Part shown: positions 10,564-21,249 of the stretch, in pieces
How the letters are laid out: each line of letters begins with the position of its first letter
Position numbering within the stretch: position 1 is the stretch's first letter
Assembly: GCA_025200525.1 (NCBI GenBank)
Contig: CM045763.1
Span: forward strand, 60,715,530-60,779,529
DNA from: Camellia lanceoleosa
Lineage: Eukaryota > Streptophyta > Magnoliopsida > Ericales > Theaceae
DNA length: 64,000 nucleotides
Direction: 5' to 3'
The notes under the pieces: model-generated
The model's database searches: none
Seen by the model: the letters and a program-made list of their open reading frames with translations, nothing else
What the model was told of the DNA's origin: nothing
Translations under genes and position numbers: made by a program

Positions 10564-10792
10564 AATACAAGTTGGTCTTAGTCCAATATCAGTGAAAGTT
10601 GTGGCATACAACACAACTCCCATTTGCACCTCCATAAAAATGCAATTTTTTTTTATTTGTTTCAACTAAGATGCCATTTCCCTAAGAAAAATTGATTTGG
10701 GATATATGACATCTTTTCAACAAGTTTTTAAATGAGCATAATCCTAACAGTCCTTTATCCCAATGTAGAGTAGAGAAGAACTCATGTTTTCT

Positions 10793-10989
10793 TTTTCTTT
10801 TTTTATTTTATTTTATAAATAAGAATAACTTTATTAGAAAAAGAGCATCAAGACAATACTAACAAAAATAACCCACACCAAGAAAATTACATCTCAACCA
10901 ACTAAAGAATCAACAAAAATCAATAAGGAAAATAAATCCGGCTCAACCCTCCCTAACACCCAACAAGACAACACCACCAACAACAAGAA
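10793..10989 (-). mobile_element. 5'-truncated LINE-type 3' end with TSD
   Basis: Read on the minus strand this is about 195 bp of 3'-UTR-like sequence ending in TTTCTAATAAAG and an A-rich tail. It is bracketed by near-identical words, AACGTGAGTTCTT outside the 5' end and AACATGAGTTCTT after the tail. These look like a target-site duplication from target-primed reverse transcription. No coding sequence is left. The same insert starts the window at 1-118. Confidence 0.65.
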
Positions 10990-11044
10990 CTCACGTTTTT
11001 CTTTTCAAGGATTCTCCCAAAAAATAGTTTCAACAAAATCTTTC

Positions 11045-11583
11045 TGTGGGGATATATTTTTGAGTACCAACACGTGGCAAGGTGATGCCGATGTATCAGC
11101 CGATGTGCCACGTATCCTGGTCGTAACGCCGAGATGATCTCGGCGTGGCCGAGGTTATCTCCGAAGATATCGGAATCCGAGATAAGTGAATAAGAGACAA
11201 GAGTCCTAGAATGAGGAAAGACTTCAAGATGGATAAGGATAATGTTCTTAGGGAGTCTATCCTTATCTCTTGAGGAGTTCAAAGTAAGCACTAAATGGGA
11301 GTCCATAGAAGTCAGGCTTCTATCGGGACCAGGATTGAGTTAACTATAAAAGAGAGGCACCCCCGAGGGTCGAAGGTACGCAATTTATATTCTGAACAGT
11401 GAGTTTAGCACTATTGATTATCTTTTAGAGATATACTGACTTGATCGTCGGAGTACCCCCGGGTGGACGAACCACCGCCGGAATCTTCTCTTTCTGTTGC
11501 CGGTTAGCCAGGTGTCGTCTATTCTGCCAGTGTTCTCCAGTTGAATACTAAGTTGGCAGTGTGGTCAAAAATTGACACACACA
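11045..11583 (+). repeat. 5' LTR of Gypsy element 1
   Basis: This 539-bp LTR starts TGTGGGGATATATT and ends TTGACACACACA. A TATA box (TATAAA, 11,345-11,350) lies before a GAGGCACCCCC stretch, so transcription probably starts near 11,375. CACGTGGC and several GCCGAG words lie in the U3 part. It is very similar to 19,964-20,502. Confidence 0.93.
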
Positions 11584-11603
11584 ATTTGGCGCCGTCTGTG
11601 GGA
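11584..11603 (+). other. Primer-binding site of Gypsy element 1
   Basis: TTTGGCGCCGTCTGTGGGA directly follows the LTR end. The TGGCGCCGTC form is common in plant Tat and Athila elements. Confidence 0.75.
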
Positions 11604-11620
11604 ATATATTTTTAAAAAAG

Positions 11621-13268
11621 ATGGCCAGTAACGGACAGAAGGAAAAGATTGGAGACGACACTCCTGTTGGGAGTGGGAGACCTATTGACCTTGATGTCGA
11701 GGGAGACAGGTCCAACGCAGAAACTCATGAGCAAACTCACGGAGTATAAGACGTCGGCCAGACTGGCGACGTATCAAAGAAACCAGATCGAAGCGGGTAC
11801 TACAATGAAGGCGACCTCCAGGTATAGAAGGACATGTGCCTACAAAGAGACGAAGAGGTAAAAGAGATGGCAAACAAACTGGCAGACTTGCAATCGGTCA
11901 TCAATTTTATGATGCAAAATAACGTCATGCAGCCACCATACCCGTTGCAGGACACGCCGATTCCAGCGGCCAATGCCCAGAAGGGAGGACATAAAGCAAT
12001 CCCAGAAGCCCCCCAGCACACCAGGAGCGAAAGACACTCTCACCGGCCTTCAAGGGAGGTCGGAAGAAGGGAGTCAAGGAAGGAAGAGTCACAAAGGACA
12101 CAACGCACCAAGAAGGCCGACCCCATAGAACATTGGCATGTTCAAGAGCGGGCACTATGCTTCGACACAACTCATGGAGAAAGATCGAAAAGGGCTCACC
12201 ACGAGGCCGAGAGTAGTATCTAAAAAAAGTTTGAAGATAGCCGAGCTCTGGGCGACAAAAGAAGACTTGAGAGATTACCTCAAGAGGAAGCAACAGAATG
12301 CCGATACCGAGGTAACCTCCCTAGATAAGCCAAGGACACCATTCTCGGTAGAGTTGGATAGGTTTGAGGCGCTGAAGAGATTCAGTATGCCAAGGTTCCA
12401 AATATACGATGGTAAGTCAGACCCCAACTTCCACGTTGGGTTATATTTGAACTCAATGGCATTGTATAGTGGGAAAGAGCCATTGCTCTGCAAAGTGTTC
12501 CCCTCACCCTTCGGGGAGATTGCATCAGATTGGTTCCACAAACTACCAAAGGGAAGCGTGAAGACTTGGGAAGGCCTGGCCGAGATGTTGGTGACCAGGT
12601 TCGTGACAAACAAGCTGCAGCCATTAAGGGTGGATGCATTGATGGCTTTGAAGATCAGCAAGGATGAAGGCTTTAGGGACTATGCAAAAAGGTACTATGA
12701 GGTGTTCAACCGAATACCCGAGTGTAATCAAGAAGTGGCAGTCGTGTCTTTCAAGAACGGCCTAAAAGACAACTATCCACTACGGAAGTCTTTAGCAAAG
12801 ACATTGCCAAAAAGCATGGAAGAGCTCATGGCGAGAATCGAGAAGTATGCTAGGGCCGAAGAAGACATATCGGAGACCAAGGAAACAAAGCAAAAGAAAG
12901 GAAACAGCTCGCCGAAGCGAGGCCGAGGTAACAATGCATCGAGCAAGCAAGAAATAGAACTGAGGGTTGTGCAGGCAGTGACAACTGTGTTTCGAATCCC
13001 AATTCACAAAGTCCTGGATCAAATTCGGAACCAGCCCTATTTCAGAACGCCAGAGAGGACTTCAGGAGAGTTCATGGGAAGAAACATTGGCAGGCATTGT
13101 GCCTACCACAATGAAGATGGGCATACAACTCAGGGTTGTAGAGCCCTGAAAACACACTTGGAAGACCTGGTGAGACAAGGACATCTGAGAGACCTTGTTG
13201 ATGAGACCAGGACAAGGGAAGAACGAGCAAGATTACCTCAGGCACCGGCTCCCCCATCTCCTGCATGA
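11621..13268 (+). pseudogene. Gypsy gag polyprotein
   Basis: The start ATG at 11,621 (MASNGQKEKIGDD) lies just after the primer-binding site. The first frame stops near 11,748, and the gag frame is restored downstream. The open stretch from about 12,290 to 13,268 contains the retrotransposon gag core (GDPNF-like start at 12,415, ASDWFHKLP near 12,530, then the W-x8-F-V segment near 12,570-12,610). Near 13,098 there is a short zinc-finger-like CAYHNEDGHTTQGC (C-x2-H-x4-H-x4-C). A basic KQKKGNSSPKRGRG segment at about 12,890 may bind RNA. At least two disabling changes lie in the N-terminal third. Confidence 0.88.
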
Positions 13269-13420
13269 CGCAGTGGAGGAGGACCTCGGGTAGTCAACGT
13301 AATCCACTCGAAGGTCAACGAAAACGAAATCTGAGGAGAGACCCAGAAGGTAAAACACCTACAACATGTCTACCAAGTCAGGGAGAAAAGACATCGGGCA
13401 GAAGAGTGCCAGAGACCAAT

Positions 13421-14114
13421 GATAACCTTTACTGAAGCCGACCTAGAGATGGTCCAGCATCCGCATAATGATGCCTTGGTAGTATCCCTCCAGGTTGGGG
13501 AGTGCCAAGTGAAACGCATCCTGATTGACCAAGGCAGCTCTTGTGACATCATGTAAGTCCAATGTTACAAGGAGCTCGGCCTTCACCCAGATGATATGGA
13601 GCAATCCAATGGTCCAATGGTTGGGTTCAATGGAATGCCGACATGGCCACTAAGAGCAGTAAGCTTGGAGGTGCAGGCTGGAACCAGGAAGATCAAGACA
13701 GAATTCACCATCATCGACACACCCTCCCCTTACAACATCATCTTGGGAAGGCCATGGTTGCATGCGATGGGGGCAGTTCCCTCAACATTGCATCAACTAT
13801 TGCGATTCCCAACAGAGCATGGAATAGAGAAAGTCAGAGGCGATCAGCTAAAGGCAAAGAATTGCTCCATGGCAGCAATGAAATCTACCTGCAACATACG
13901 AGAGCCAGAAAAGGCAGAAATTAAAGATGAGGACGTGGAAGTCCTAGAAGACGTCGGCAAGGTGCCAGCCGAGAAGAGCAAAGAGGCACTAAAGAAAATC
14001 CTCATCCAGGATGGGGATGAAGAACGCTTCTTTCTTCTCGGCTCGAGCTTAGCCGAAGAAGAGGAAAAAGAGTTGGAAGCTTTTTTTAGAGCAAATATTA
14101 AGGTGTTTGCTTAG
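13421..14114 (+). pseudogene. Gypsy aspartic protease
   Basis: The segment reads RILIDQGSSCDIM near 13,511-13,552, the DxGS active-site region of plant Tat-type proteases. A TAA stop follows at once, where homologues usually continue. After the stop the frame continues with NIILGRPWLHAMGAVPSTLH near 13,735-13,795, the conserved end of the protease fold. An acidic linker (EDVEVLEDVG and following) leads to a TAG stop at 14,112, just before the RT. Confidence 0.87.
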
Positions 14115-14126
14115 ACACCTTACAAA

Positions 14127-15617
14127 ATGCCTGGCATTGACCCCAAGGTCACTTGCCACAAACTGAATGTTGATAGGTCGGCCAAACTTGTAATTCAACG
14201 AGCCAGAAGACCGACGTTGATGCACGTCGAAGCAGTAGAGGAAGAAGTAGACAAACTTCTGGAGGCTAGGGCCATTAGAGAAGTTCACTACCCGACATGG
14301 CTATCCAATACAGTGGTGGTAAAGAAGAAGAACGGTAAATGGAGGGTCTGCGTAGACTTTACCAGCCTCAACAAAGCCTGTCCCAAAGACAGCTTTCCTC
14401 TACCCAAGATTGACCAGCTAGTAGATGCCACTTCAGGGCATGGAAGAATGAGCTTCCTAGATGCCTACAGAGGGTACCACCAGATAGCCATGTACCCCCC
14501 AGATGAAGAGAAGACCGCGTTCATCACCCCAAAAGGCCTGTACTATTACAGAGTAATGCCTTTCGGGTTGAAAAACGTAGGAGCAACTTACCAAAGGTTG
14601 GTAACCAAAATGTTCAAACACCTAATTAGCCGAATAGTAGAAGTCTACATCGACGACATGGTCGTTAAGACCAAGGAGCCTGAGGGTCATCTTGCCGATC
14701 TAAAAGCAGTCTTTGAAATCCTTAAAACATATCGGCTCCGACTCAATGCATCGAAGTGTGCATTTGGAGTTGGATCTGGTAAGTTTTTAGGATACCTGGT
14801 GACCAAAATGGGCATTGAGGCCAGCCCAGATCAGATCAAGGCCATCCTAAAGTTGAAGAGCCTGACGTCGGCAAAACAGGTACAGATGCTAACTGGAAGG
14901 GCCGCAGCCCTGAACAGGTTCATAAGCAGAAGCTCAGACGAGTGCAAACCTTTCTTCAACTTAGTGAAGAAAGCCACAGACTTTTTTTGGACAGAGGAGT
15001 GTGAAGAAGCATTAGCCAATCTAAAGAAGTACTTGACCACAGCTCTAGTTCTTTCGAATCCAGAACCCGGGGAGGAACTGTTTCTGTACTTGGCAGTTTC
15101 AGAACATGCGATAAGTGCAGTACTAATCCGAGAAGAAAAAGGGGAACAAAGGAATGTTTACTATGTAAGCAAAACCCTAGCGAACGCAAAAACGAGGTAT
15201 CTACCTTTAGAGAAATTGGCACTGGCTTTAGTAATGGCTTCAAAGAAGTTAAACCATTACTTCCAGACCCATAAAATTGTGGTACTGACAGAACAGCCAT
15301 TGAAGTCCCTATTGCAGCAGGGTGACTTAACAGGAAGAATAGCCAGATGGGTAGTCGTCCTAGGCCAGTATGATCTGGAGTACAGGCCCAGAACAGCAAT
15401 CAAAGGCCAAGTTTTGGCCGACTTCGTGGCCGAGTTCACGCCAGAATCCATCGAACATCGGGCTCCGTTAAGCCAAGATAAACAATGTCCAAACAAGCAA
15501 GGAGAAGCCCAACCAAAGACAAAAGAACAAAGGAAAGAGGACAAACTCAGACCCTGTAACATTTACATCGGCAACTCTTTTCGACTGTTTGTTGATGGAA
15601 GTTCAAACCGACAATGA
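14127..15617 (+). CDS. Gypsy reverse transcriptase and RNase H domain
   Basis: This open stretch of 496 codons starts PGIDPKVTCHKLNVD and contains the full RT. RVCVDFTSLNKACPKDSFPL lies near 14,345-14,405, MPFGLKNVGATYQR near 14,560, and catalytic YIDDMVVK at 14,645-14,668. FLGYLVTKMGIEA follows, with the thumb near 14,790-14,820. The Gypsy-type RNase H follows (LYLAVSEHAISAVLIREE, YYVSKTL, YLPLEKLALALV, near 15,080-15,245), then ALADFVAEF-type sequence at 15,415. It ends at the first residues of a second RNase H (LFVDGSSNRQ) with a TGA stop at 15,615. The domain itself looks intact, but its neighbours are broken. Confidence 0.93.
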   Translation: MPGIDPKVTCHKLNVDRSAKLVIQRARRPTLMHVEAVEEEVDKLLEARAIREVHYPTWLSNTVVVKKKNGKWRVCVDFTSLNKACPKDSFPLPKIDQLVDATSGHGRMSFLDAYRGYHQIAMYPPDEEKTAFITPKGLYYYRVMPFGLKNVGATYQRLVTKMFKHLISRIVEVYIDDMVVKTKEPEGHLADLKAVFEILKTYRLRLNASKCAFGVGSGKFLGYLVTKMGIEASPDQIKAILKLKSLTSAKQVQMLTGRAAALNRFISRSSDECKPFFNLVKKATDFFWTEECEEALANLKKYLTTALVLSNPEPGEELFLYLAVSEHAISAVLIREEKGEQRNVYYVSKTLANAKTRYLPLEKLALALVMASKKLNHYFQTHKIVVLTEQPLKSLLQQGDLTGRIARWVVVLGQYDLEYRPRTAIKGQVLADFVAEFTPESIEHRAPLSQDKQCPNKQGEAQPKTKEQRKEDKLRPCNIYIGNSFRLFVDGSSNRQ

Positions 15618-16629
15618 GCGGGGGCAGGAGTAGTATTGATATCCCCAGATGGGCAGGTACTAGAACAATCAATTCGTTTGGGGTTCAAGGCCTCAAACAA
15701 TGAAGCAGAATACGAAGCACTCATTGCAGGACTAAAATTGGCAGCAGCAGTACAAGCAGATGAGGTAATAGTTTTTGTGATTCACAACTGATAGTCAATC
15801 AGGCAACAGGAGAATATGCAGCCCGAGATGAAAGAATGTCGGCATACGCAAAGGAGGTCATTAGGTTGGCGGCCTTATTTCAGAACTGCTGACTACTCTA
15901 GGTAAACCGAGATGATAACAGCCACGCCGATGCATTGGCCAACCTAGCTAGTGCAGTACAACCTGGAAAAGCAAAGACAATAATGATTGACTGCTTGTCG
16001 GGCCCGAGCATTGAACCAGTAACCACAGGGCGTGAAGTAATGTGCGTAGACATGGGACCAAGTTGGATGGATGCAATTGTTGCGTTCCTAAAAGAAGGAA
16101 AGCTGCCAGATGACCACAAGGAGGCACACAAGATCAGATTGAAGTCGGCAAGATTGGTCGGCAATGAAGACATCTCTCTGAAGGTCCTTCATTGGACCCC
16201 TTTACAAGGTGCGTACACCCTACAAGTCGAAGATTTTTATATGAAATACATGAAGGAATTTGTGGAAGCCCTTATTTGGCGGATCACTTTCGCTCGTAGG
16301 GCTATCACCCAGGGGTATTGGTGGCCTTACATACAGAAAGATGCAAAAGGCTATGTAAAGAAGTGTGAACAATGCCAAAGGTTTGCACCTCTAATACACC
16401 AGCCAGCAGCAGACCTGAACCCTGTATCCAGTCTTTGGCCATTTGCCCAATGGGGCATGGATCTCGTCAGGCAACTGCCCCAAGCAACTGGACAAAGGAA
16501 GTACTTGCTAGTAGCAACAGATTACTTCACTAAATGGATAGAAGCTGAACCTCTTGCCAAGATCCGAGATGTGGACATGAAAAACTTCATTTGGAAGAAC
16601 ATTATCACCAGGTTTGGGATTTGTCTGTA
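15562..16629 (+). pseudogene. Archaeal-type RNase H and truncated integrase
   Basis: The second RNase H begins FRLFVDGSSNRQ, hits a stop at 15,615, then continues [30 protein letters not shown] and HADALANLASA (15,620-15,955) with further breaks near 15,780 and 15,890. The integrase zinc region is seen as CEQCQRFAP near 16,368. The core has WGMDLVRQLP with the first catalytic Asp near 16,460, then DYFTKWIEAEPL near 16,520. The frame ends at TRFGICL (stop 16,628), before the second Asp and the Glu. The break coincides with an inverted 93-bp segment. Confidence 0.88.
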
Positions 16630-16702
16630 GAACCCACAATTTAGGAAAAAATTGAAACCTGCATTTACCTAAGTGATTGTCGAGGTCCCAATAACCCTTT
16701 CA
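16610..16702 (+). repeat. 93-bp inverted repeat, left copy
   Basis: This is the reverse complement of 19,009-19,101 with about four mismatches in 93 bases. It begins inside the integrase codons (AGGTTTGGGAT) and ends at ATAACCCTTTCA, both of which are words also found at the other copy. It supplies the last codons and stop of the antisense gene. Confidence 0.92.
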
Positions 16703-18966
16703 GCAGCCTTATCCACCTCGAGCTCGGCGTCAATTTCTGCAAGGGTTTCATTTAGGCTCTTGTCGACAAGGGGAACGTTGGCCAATGCCTTCTTAGCTAC
16801 AGCATCTTCAAGAACCTCCTCACCATCCTTATCTTGAGTCAAGTTTAGGACTTGCTCATTCAGAGAAAGGGACTTGGTCCCAGTAGTCTCTTTTGATTTC
16901 CTCACCAAAACTTCCTCCTCGACCTCATCCTCAGAATCAGACTCGCCGTCAGATTGATTGGGAGGTGGAGTTGGAGAGAATAGTAGGGGAATGGCATCGG
17001 TATTCTTAAAGGAGGAGTCCTCGGGGACATCAAGTTTCTTCAGCAAGGTCATCCAACCAAGGGTGAAACCCTTGTTGCATGCTTGTTTGACTTGCTTTTC
17101 GTAGGCCTCCGTAACATCAGCCATGACTTGAGCATACGCCTTTTCGTCGGCATCTTTGATTTCGGCCTCTTTGGTGGCCAAGGCGTCTTGAAGCTCCTTC
17201 TGGGCTTGGGCCACTTTTTCCTCGGCCTCCTTCAGTTAAGCTTGAAGGACTTTGTTTATCGCTTCAGCAGCACCAACCTTCTCTTCGGCATCATCCTTGG
17301 CTTTAATAGTGACCTCGGCCTGATTCTCTAAGGTCTTCATCTTTGATTGCAAGTTTTTATTGGTTTTTTGAAGGCTGGAGACCTCCCTTTTCTTTTCGGC
17401 TAGCTTCTCACGATTCTCAAAAGATTGTATTGAGAAAGAGTGGGCATGCTGGATGGCCTGAAAGAAAACAGAAGTATTAGAAAATATTATAAGTATGAAA
17501 TAAAGAGAAAGAAAGAAAAAGTACCAAGCAAAAACACTTACTTGAACAGAGCGCTGAAGCATCAGAGCATAATTTTTGTACTCACTCAACTCGGCGTTTC
17601 GGTTAAGATCGCTGGGAAGCAGCAGAGCGGTACTCAGGGCAACGCTGACATTTATGTCATCGGCGCTATCACTAGCCATGACTAGCTTATCTTCCAGAGT
17701 GATTTGGGGGGCCCAAGGGGCATCGCACTTTGAGGACCCCGAGGTAGTTGCAGCTAATGACCTCGGTCTCTTGGATTTGGTGGATTCGGACAGCAGTGTT
17801 TCGGCAGACCTCTTCGCAGGGACAGAGGCGGTCTTCTCACTTTCAGCCAATTTGGATATTGGAAAAGTGTCTTCAGTCTCAACCTAAGTCACCTTCGCCT
17901 TTGGTTGAGCCTTTTTTATTCTTTTCGGCTTCGGTGGCGGCAGGGTTTGTGTTGATTGAGCATCAACATCAGTTGGAGTGTTGGGTAAGAGGTCTTTTGC
18001 AACAGGTTTTGGGCGGCCCATCTCGGCTGCAAGAACAAGTCGTCGACGACGTTTTCGTTGAGATGGTGGGATCAGGTATAGAGCCGAAGTAGACGGCTAT
18101 TCTGCTAGATCAGAAGTTGATCCTTGATCTGGCTGAGATTCGGTAGCAACTGAAGGGGTTGTGGCAGAGAGAAGAGATAAGCTCTTCTTCTTTTTCCTCT
18201 TAGGAACGTCGGGGAGAGCTGATTTGTACGTCGTGATGAAATTGAGCACCAGTGGGGCTTTTCGCTTATGAACAAGAAGGTCTAGTAGTTTCTTTAAACC
18301 CGGACTTGGGTACAAGGACTTGCGGAAGTCTTTTCCTGGTTTTGGAAGAGCTGCAAAGAAAAACAAACATCAGAATATTTGAAGTATTAAAGACTTTGAA
18401 AGCAAGTAAATGTGAAACACAGGGCTCTTACCATTGCCCTCTATGAAAACTGTCCAAGGAAAAGGGTAGAGGTGGAGGTCCTCATCTGGAGCAAATTCCC
18501 AGTTCCCCGAAGTAATAAAGTAATCATCTCCAGCTCCCTTGTTGGAGTCTGGGAGGTCGGCAACGATTTTGTACTCCGTTGACCTCGGCTTGAGGTAGTA
18601 AATATAGCTCGTGTCCTTTTTTAGGCCACACATGGTATAACAATACTAGATATTGGCTAAAGTAACCCTAACATTTTATTGTTTTGCTAAGGCTATGATG
18701 CCATTAATAACTCGGTAGGAGTTGAAGTCGAGCTGCATTGGGTTTAACTTGTAATAATGGATAATCTAGCGAAAAAGAATGTTGAGTGGGAGCCGAAGTC
18801 CACACTCGATGAAAGCCACCACAAGGAAAGGCATGGAGTCATCAGTAGGCATGATGGAGTCATCATCCCCAGCCAACCTCAGATAGACGTCAGCTAGGAT
18901 TTCAAACTCTTGTCTAAAGAATTCTAGTTTGGATGGGGTGTCTACCTTATGTTTCCACATACCCAT
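16669..18966 (-). pseudogene. Antisense spliced gene of the Tat-like element
   Basis: This gene runs opposite to gag-pol. The N-terminal part (MGMWKHKVDTPSKLEF, then STEYKIVADLPDSNKG near 18,550) resembles the globular part of plant retroelement antisense ORFs. The C-terminal half (17,460-17,210) is a heptad-rich coiled coil (ENREKLAEKKREV and after), followed by an acidic tail (DGESDSEDEVEEE). Basic KRKKKKS and SKRPRS segments could be nuclear signals. Two introns with GT-AG ends are clear: 18,351-18,431 and 17,458-17,541. Stops near 18,099, 17,884 and 17,236, and others near 18,720, show decay. Its function is unknown; domesticated relatives carry plant-mobile or transposase-like domains (family knowledge, not tested here). 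Confidence 0.75.
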
Positions 18967-19008
18967 GATATCGGCTTAATCGAAGCGGTTGGATTTCAAA
19001 AGATGTTT

Positions 19009-19101
19009 TGAAAGGGTTATTGGGACCTCGGCAATCACTTAGGTAAATGCAAGTTTCAGTTTTTTCCTAAATTGTGGGTTCTACAGAAAAATCCCAAACC
19101 T
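19009..19101 (-). repeat. 93-bp inverted repeat, right copy
   Basis: This is the partner of 16,610-16,702 and lies just upstream of the start region of the antisense gene, so the two copies bracket that gene. It is probably the original copy, because it sits in continuous flanking sequence, whereas the left copy interrupts the integrase. Confidence 0.9.
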
Positions 19102-19963
19102 AAGTCTATGGAAACGAAGATTGAAGGCACAAATCTGGAAAAGACACAAAAAACAGAAAACAAGAACAAGTTTCAGAATCAAGAACAAAGATGGACTATC
19201 AAGAACATAGTGAGTACAAGGGGTACAAGGTCAAGAACAGTGGCAAAAGTGCAAGAAAATGGTGAACAATGCGTGTATTCAAGACATGGGCAAGGGTAAA
19301 ATCGTGGAATAAACACACTCAGATATGAGATTCACAACTCGAATGTTTAAACAAAGCAGTAATGGCGACAAGTAGTAAAGAGCATCAGAGAATTGAAAAC
19401 GAAAGGAACAATGGCTTACCAGAAAAAGTGAAGCCAGTGTGAAGATCGCCGAAGTCAGGCGACGGTTACAGAAGTAACAGAACGGCGAAAGCTTCACCAA
19501 GAGGAAGAAATGAAGGCAGTTGTAGAGCTTAAAGTCTGGAACAATGGCAGATTCAAGAGAAAAAAGTAAGAGAGAGAAAAAGCAAGAGTATCAAATGAAA
19601 AGTGAAGAAATGAAAAAAGAGGGAAAAGTTTTTGTTAAATCTTGAAGCGACGGCAAAAAAGGGCAATTAATGCGCCTAGAGCAGCGAATGCATCAGACAG
19701 TGCACGCAGGAGCAAGACGGCTTATGGGCGCGTCACAGGCACGATCCAATGAGGATAAGACACGTGAATGAAGCGATTGAATAGTGATGCATGACAGCTC
19801 ATACGAGTGAAGGAATTCATTGGAATTCTTGTTCTTTAAGGGAGACATGTCGGCCTTAAACAATGATCTCGGCTAAAATGATTTAAGCCGATGTACTGGA
19901 AGGAGGTACCGATATAGGTTCCATCACCTCAGAATGCCGAGGTAATAGAACCTAGGGGGCAGT
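19102..19963. other. Spacer between antisense gene and 3' LTR, with PPT
   Basis: No gene is supported here. The sequence is A-rich at first (19,110-19,640) and may hold the promoter and 5' UTR of the antisense gene. Near 19,850-19,950 it has several GCCGAG and CTCGGC words, like the LTR. A purine-rich tract, CCTAGGGGGCAG (19,951-19,962), just before the LTR is the likely polypurine primer. Confidence 0.65.
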
Positions 19964-20502
19964 TATGGAGATATATTTTTGAGTACCAACACGTGGCAAG
20001 GTGATGCCGATGTATCAGCCGAGGTGCCACGTGTCCTGGTCGTAACGCCGAGATGATCTCGGCATGGCTGAGGTTATCTACGAAGATATCAGAATCCGAG
20101 ATAAGTGGATAAGGGACAAGAGTCCTAGAATGAGGAAAGACTTCAAGCTAGATAAGGATAATGTTCTTAAAGAGTCTATCCTTATCTCTTGAGGAGTCCA
20201 AAGTAAGCACTAAATGGGAGTCCATAGAAGTCAGGCTTCTATCGGGACCAGGATTGAGTTAACTATAAAAGAGAGGCACCCCCGTGGGTCGAAGGTACGC
20301 AATTTATATTCTGAACAGTGAGTTTAGCACTATTGATTATCTTTGAGAGATATACTGACTTGATCGTCGGAGTACCCCCGGGTGGATGAACCATCGCCGG
20401 AATCTTCTCTTTCTGTTGCTGGTTAGCCAGGTGTCATCTATTCTGCTAGTGTTCTCCAGTTGAATACTAAGTTGGCAGTGTGGTCGGAAATTGACACACA
20501 CA
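19964..20502 (+). repeat. 3' LTR of Gypsy element 1
   Basis: This 539-bp LTR is equal in length to the 5' LTR. It starts TATGGAGATATATT (the usual TG is mutated to TA) and ends TTGACACACACA. A TATAAAA box lies at about 20,264-20,270. Only scattered substitutions separate it from 11,045-11,583, which suggests a fairly recent insertion. Confidence 0.93.
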
Positions 20503-21249
20503 ATTTCTTAAGACTTACAAAGTTGAATTCTTTATATTTCCCTATAAACAGAGTACATGAAATGTAAAAAATGGCTATAACCAAATTCCCATAACAAGCC
20601 CAAATGCTCACGTACCATATTAATGAAAGCATTACCTTTCCCATTAATATTTCATTAGAGTGGTCAACACCATAAATATCTGACGTATCAAAGAAAGTAA
20701 GTCCTTTACTAAATGCATACTTGATTGTTGCAATGCCATCCTCATCGGAGACAGGAGAATTGTAGGCTCCACTAAGCCCCATACAGCCATAACCCGATTT
20801 TGAGACTTGAGAAAAAGAAGAGGGAAAAAAAAAATTCCAAATTCAGAAAATGAATGAGAAACAAAAATACATTGACAAAACATTTCTAAAACTCACACTT
20901 AGCCTGCCTAACTAATTGGTAAAGGGTTTGACTCCCTTTCCCCATTCCTATTAAAAGATATATAACTTAAGTTCTAAATACAGCTAAAGGTCACCAACTT
21001 TTATCATCGCAAACATGGAAAGATATATATAACTTTCTTCACAATATAATTTATTCCAAACATGGAACTAATCACAAGCATCCAACTAGGCATTTACATA
21101 AAACAGCGACAAAAATTTGGTGACATAAACCATTTTTATTTTTAAAAATACTAGCAAACAAAAAGAAAAACAACCTTAACATTTTCAACAGCCTTGTTAT
21201 CATAGCTTATGAAGCATGGATACTTCCATATTGAAATTGTATTGGATAC

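Larger units (their letters stand above)
3040..10904 (-). repeat. Right arm of large inverted duplication
   Basis: This is the reverse-complement partner of 1-2,813. It keeps the fuller Copia element (4,182-10,563) and has a hAT insertion at 6,770-7,929. Homology reaches at least 10,904, where the left copy leaves the window, and probably continues through the LINE tail to about 10,989. The Copia target-site pair is the same in both arms (GTATT/GTATC as read in the element), so the Copia was already inserted when the duplication formed. Confidence 0.93.
11045..20502 (+). mobile_element. Ty3/Gypsy Tat-like element with antisense gene
   Basis: Two 539-bp LTRs bound a 9,458-bp element with gag, protease, RT, RNase H, a second archaeal-type RNase H and a truncated integrase on the plus strand, plus a spliced antisense gene before the 3' LTR. 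Two RNase H domains and an antisense ORF between pol and the 3' LTR are known marks of the Tat group. The flanks CTTTC (11,040-11,044) and ATTTC (20,503-20,507) match at 4 of 5 bases. Stops in gag and protease and loss of most of the integrase make it non-autonomous. Confidence 0.93.
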
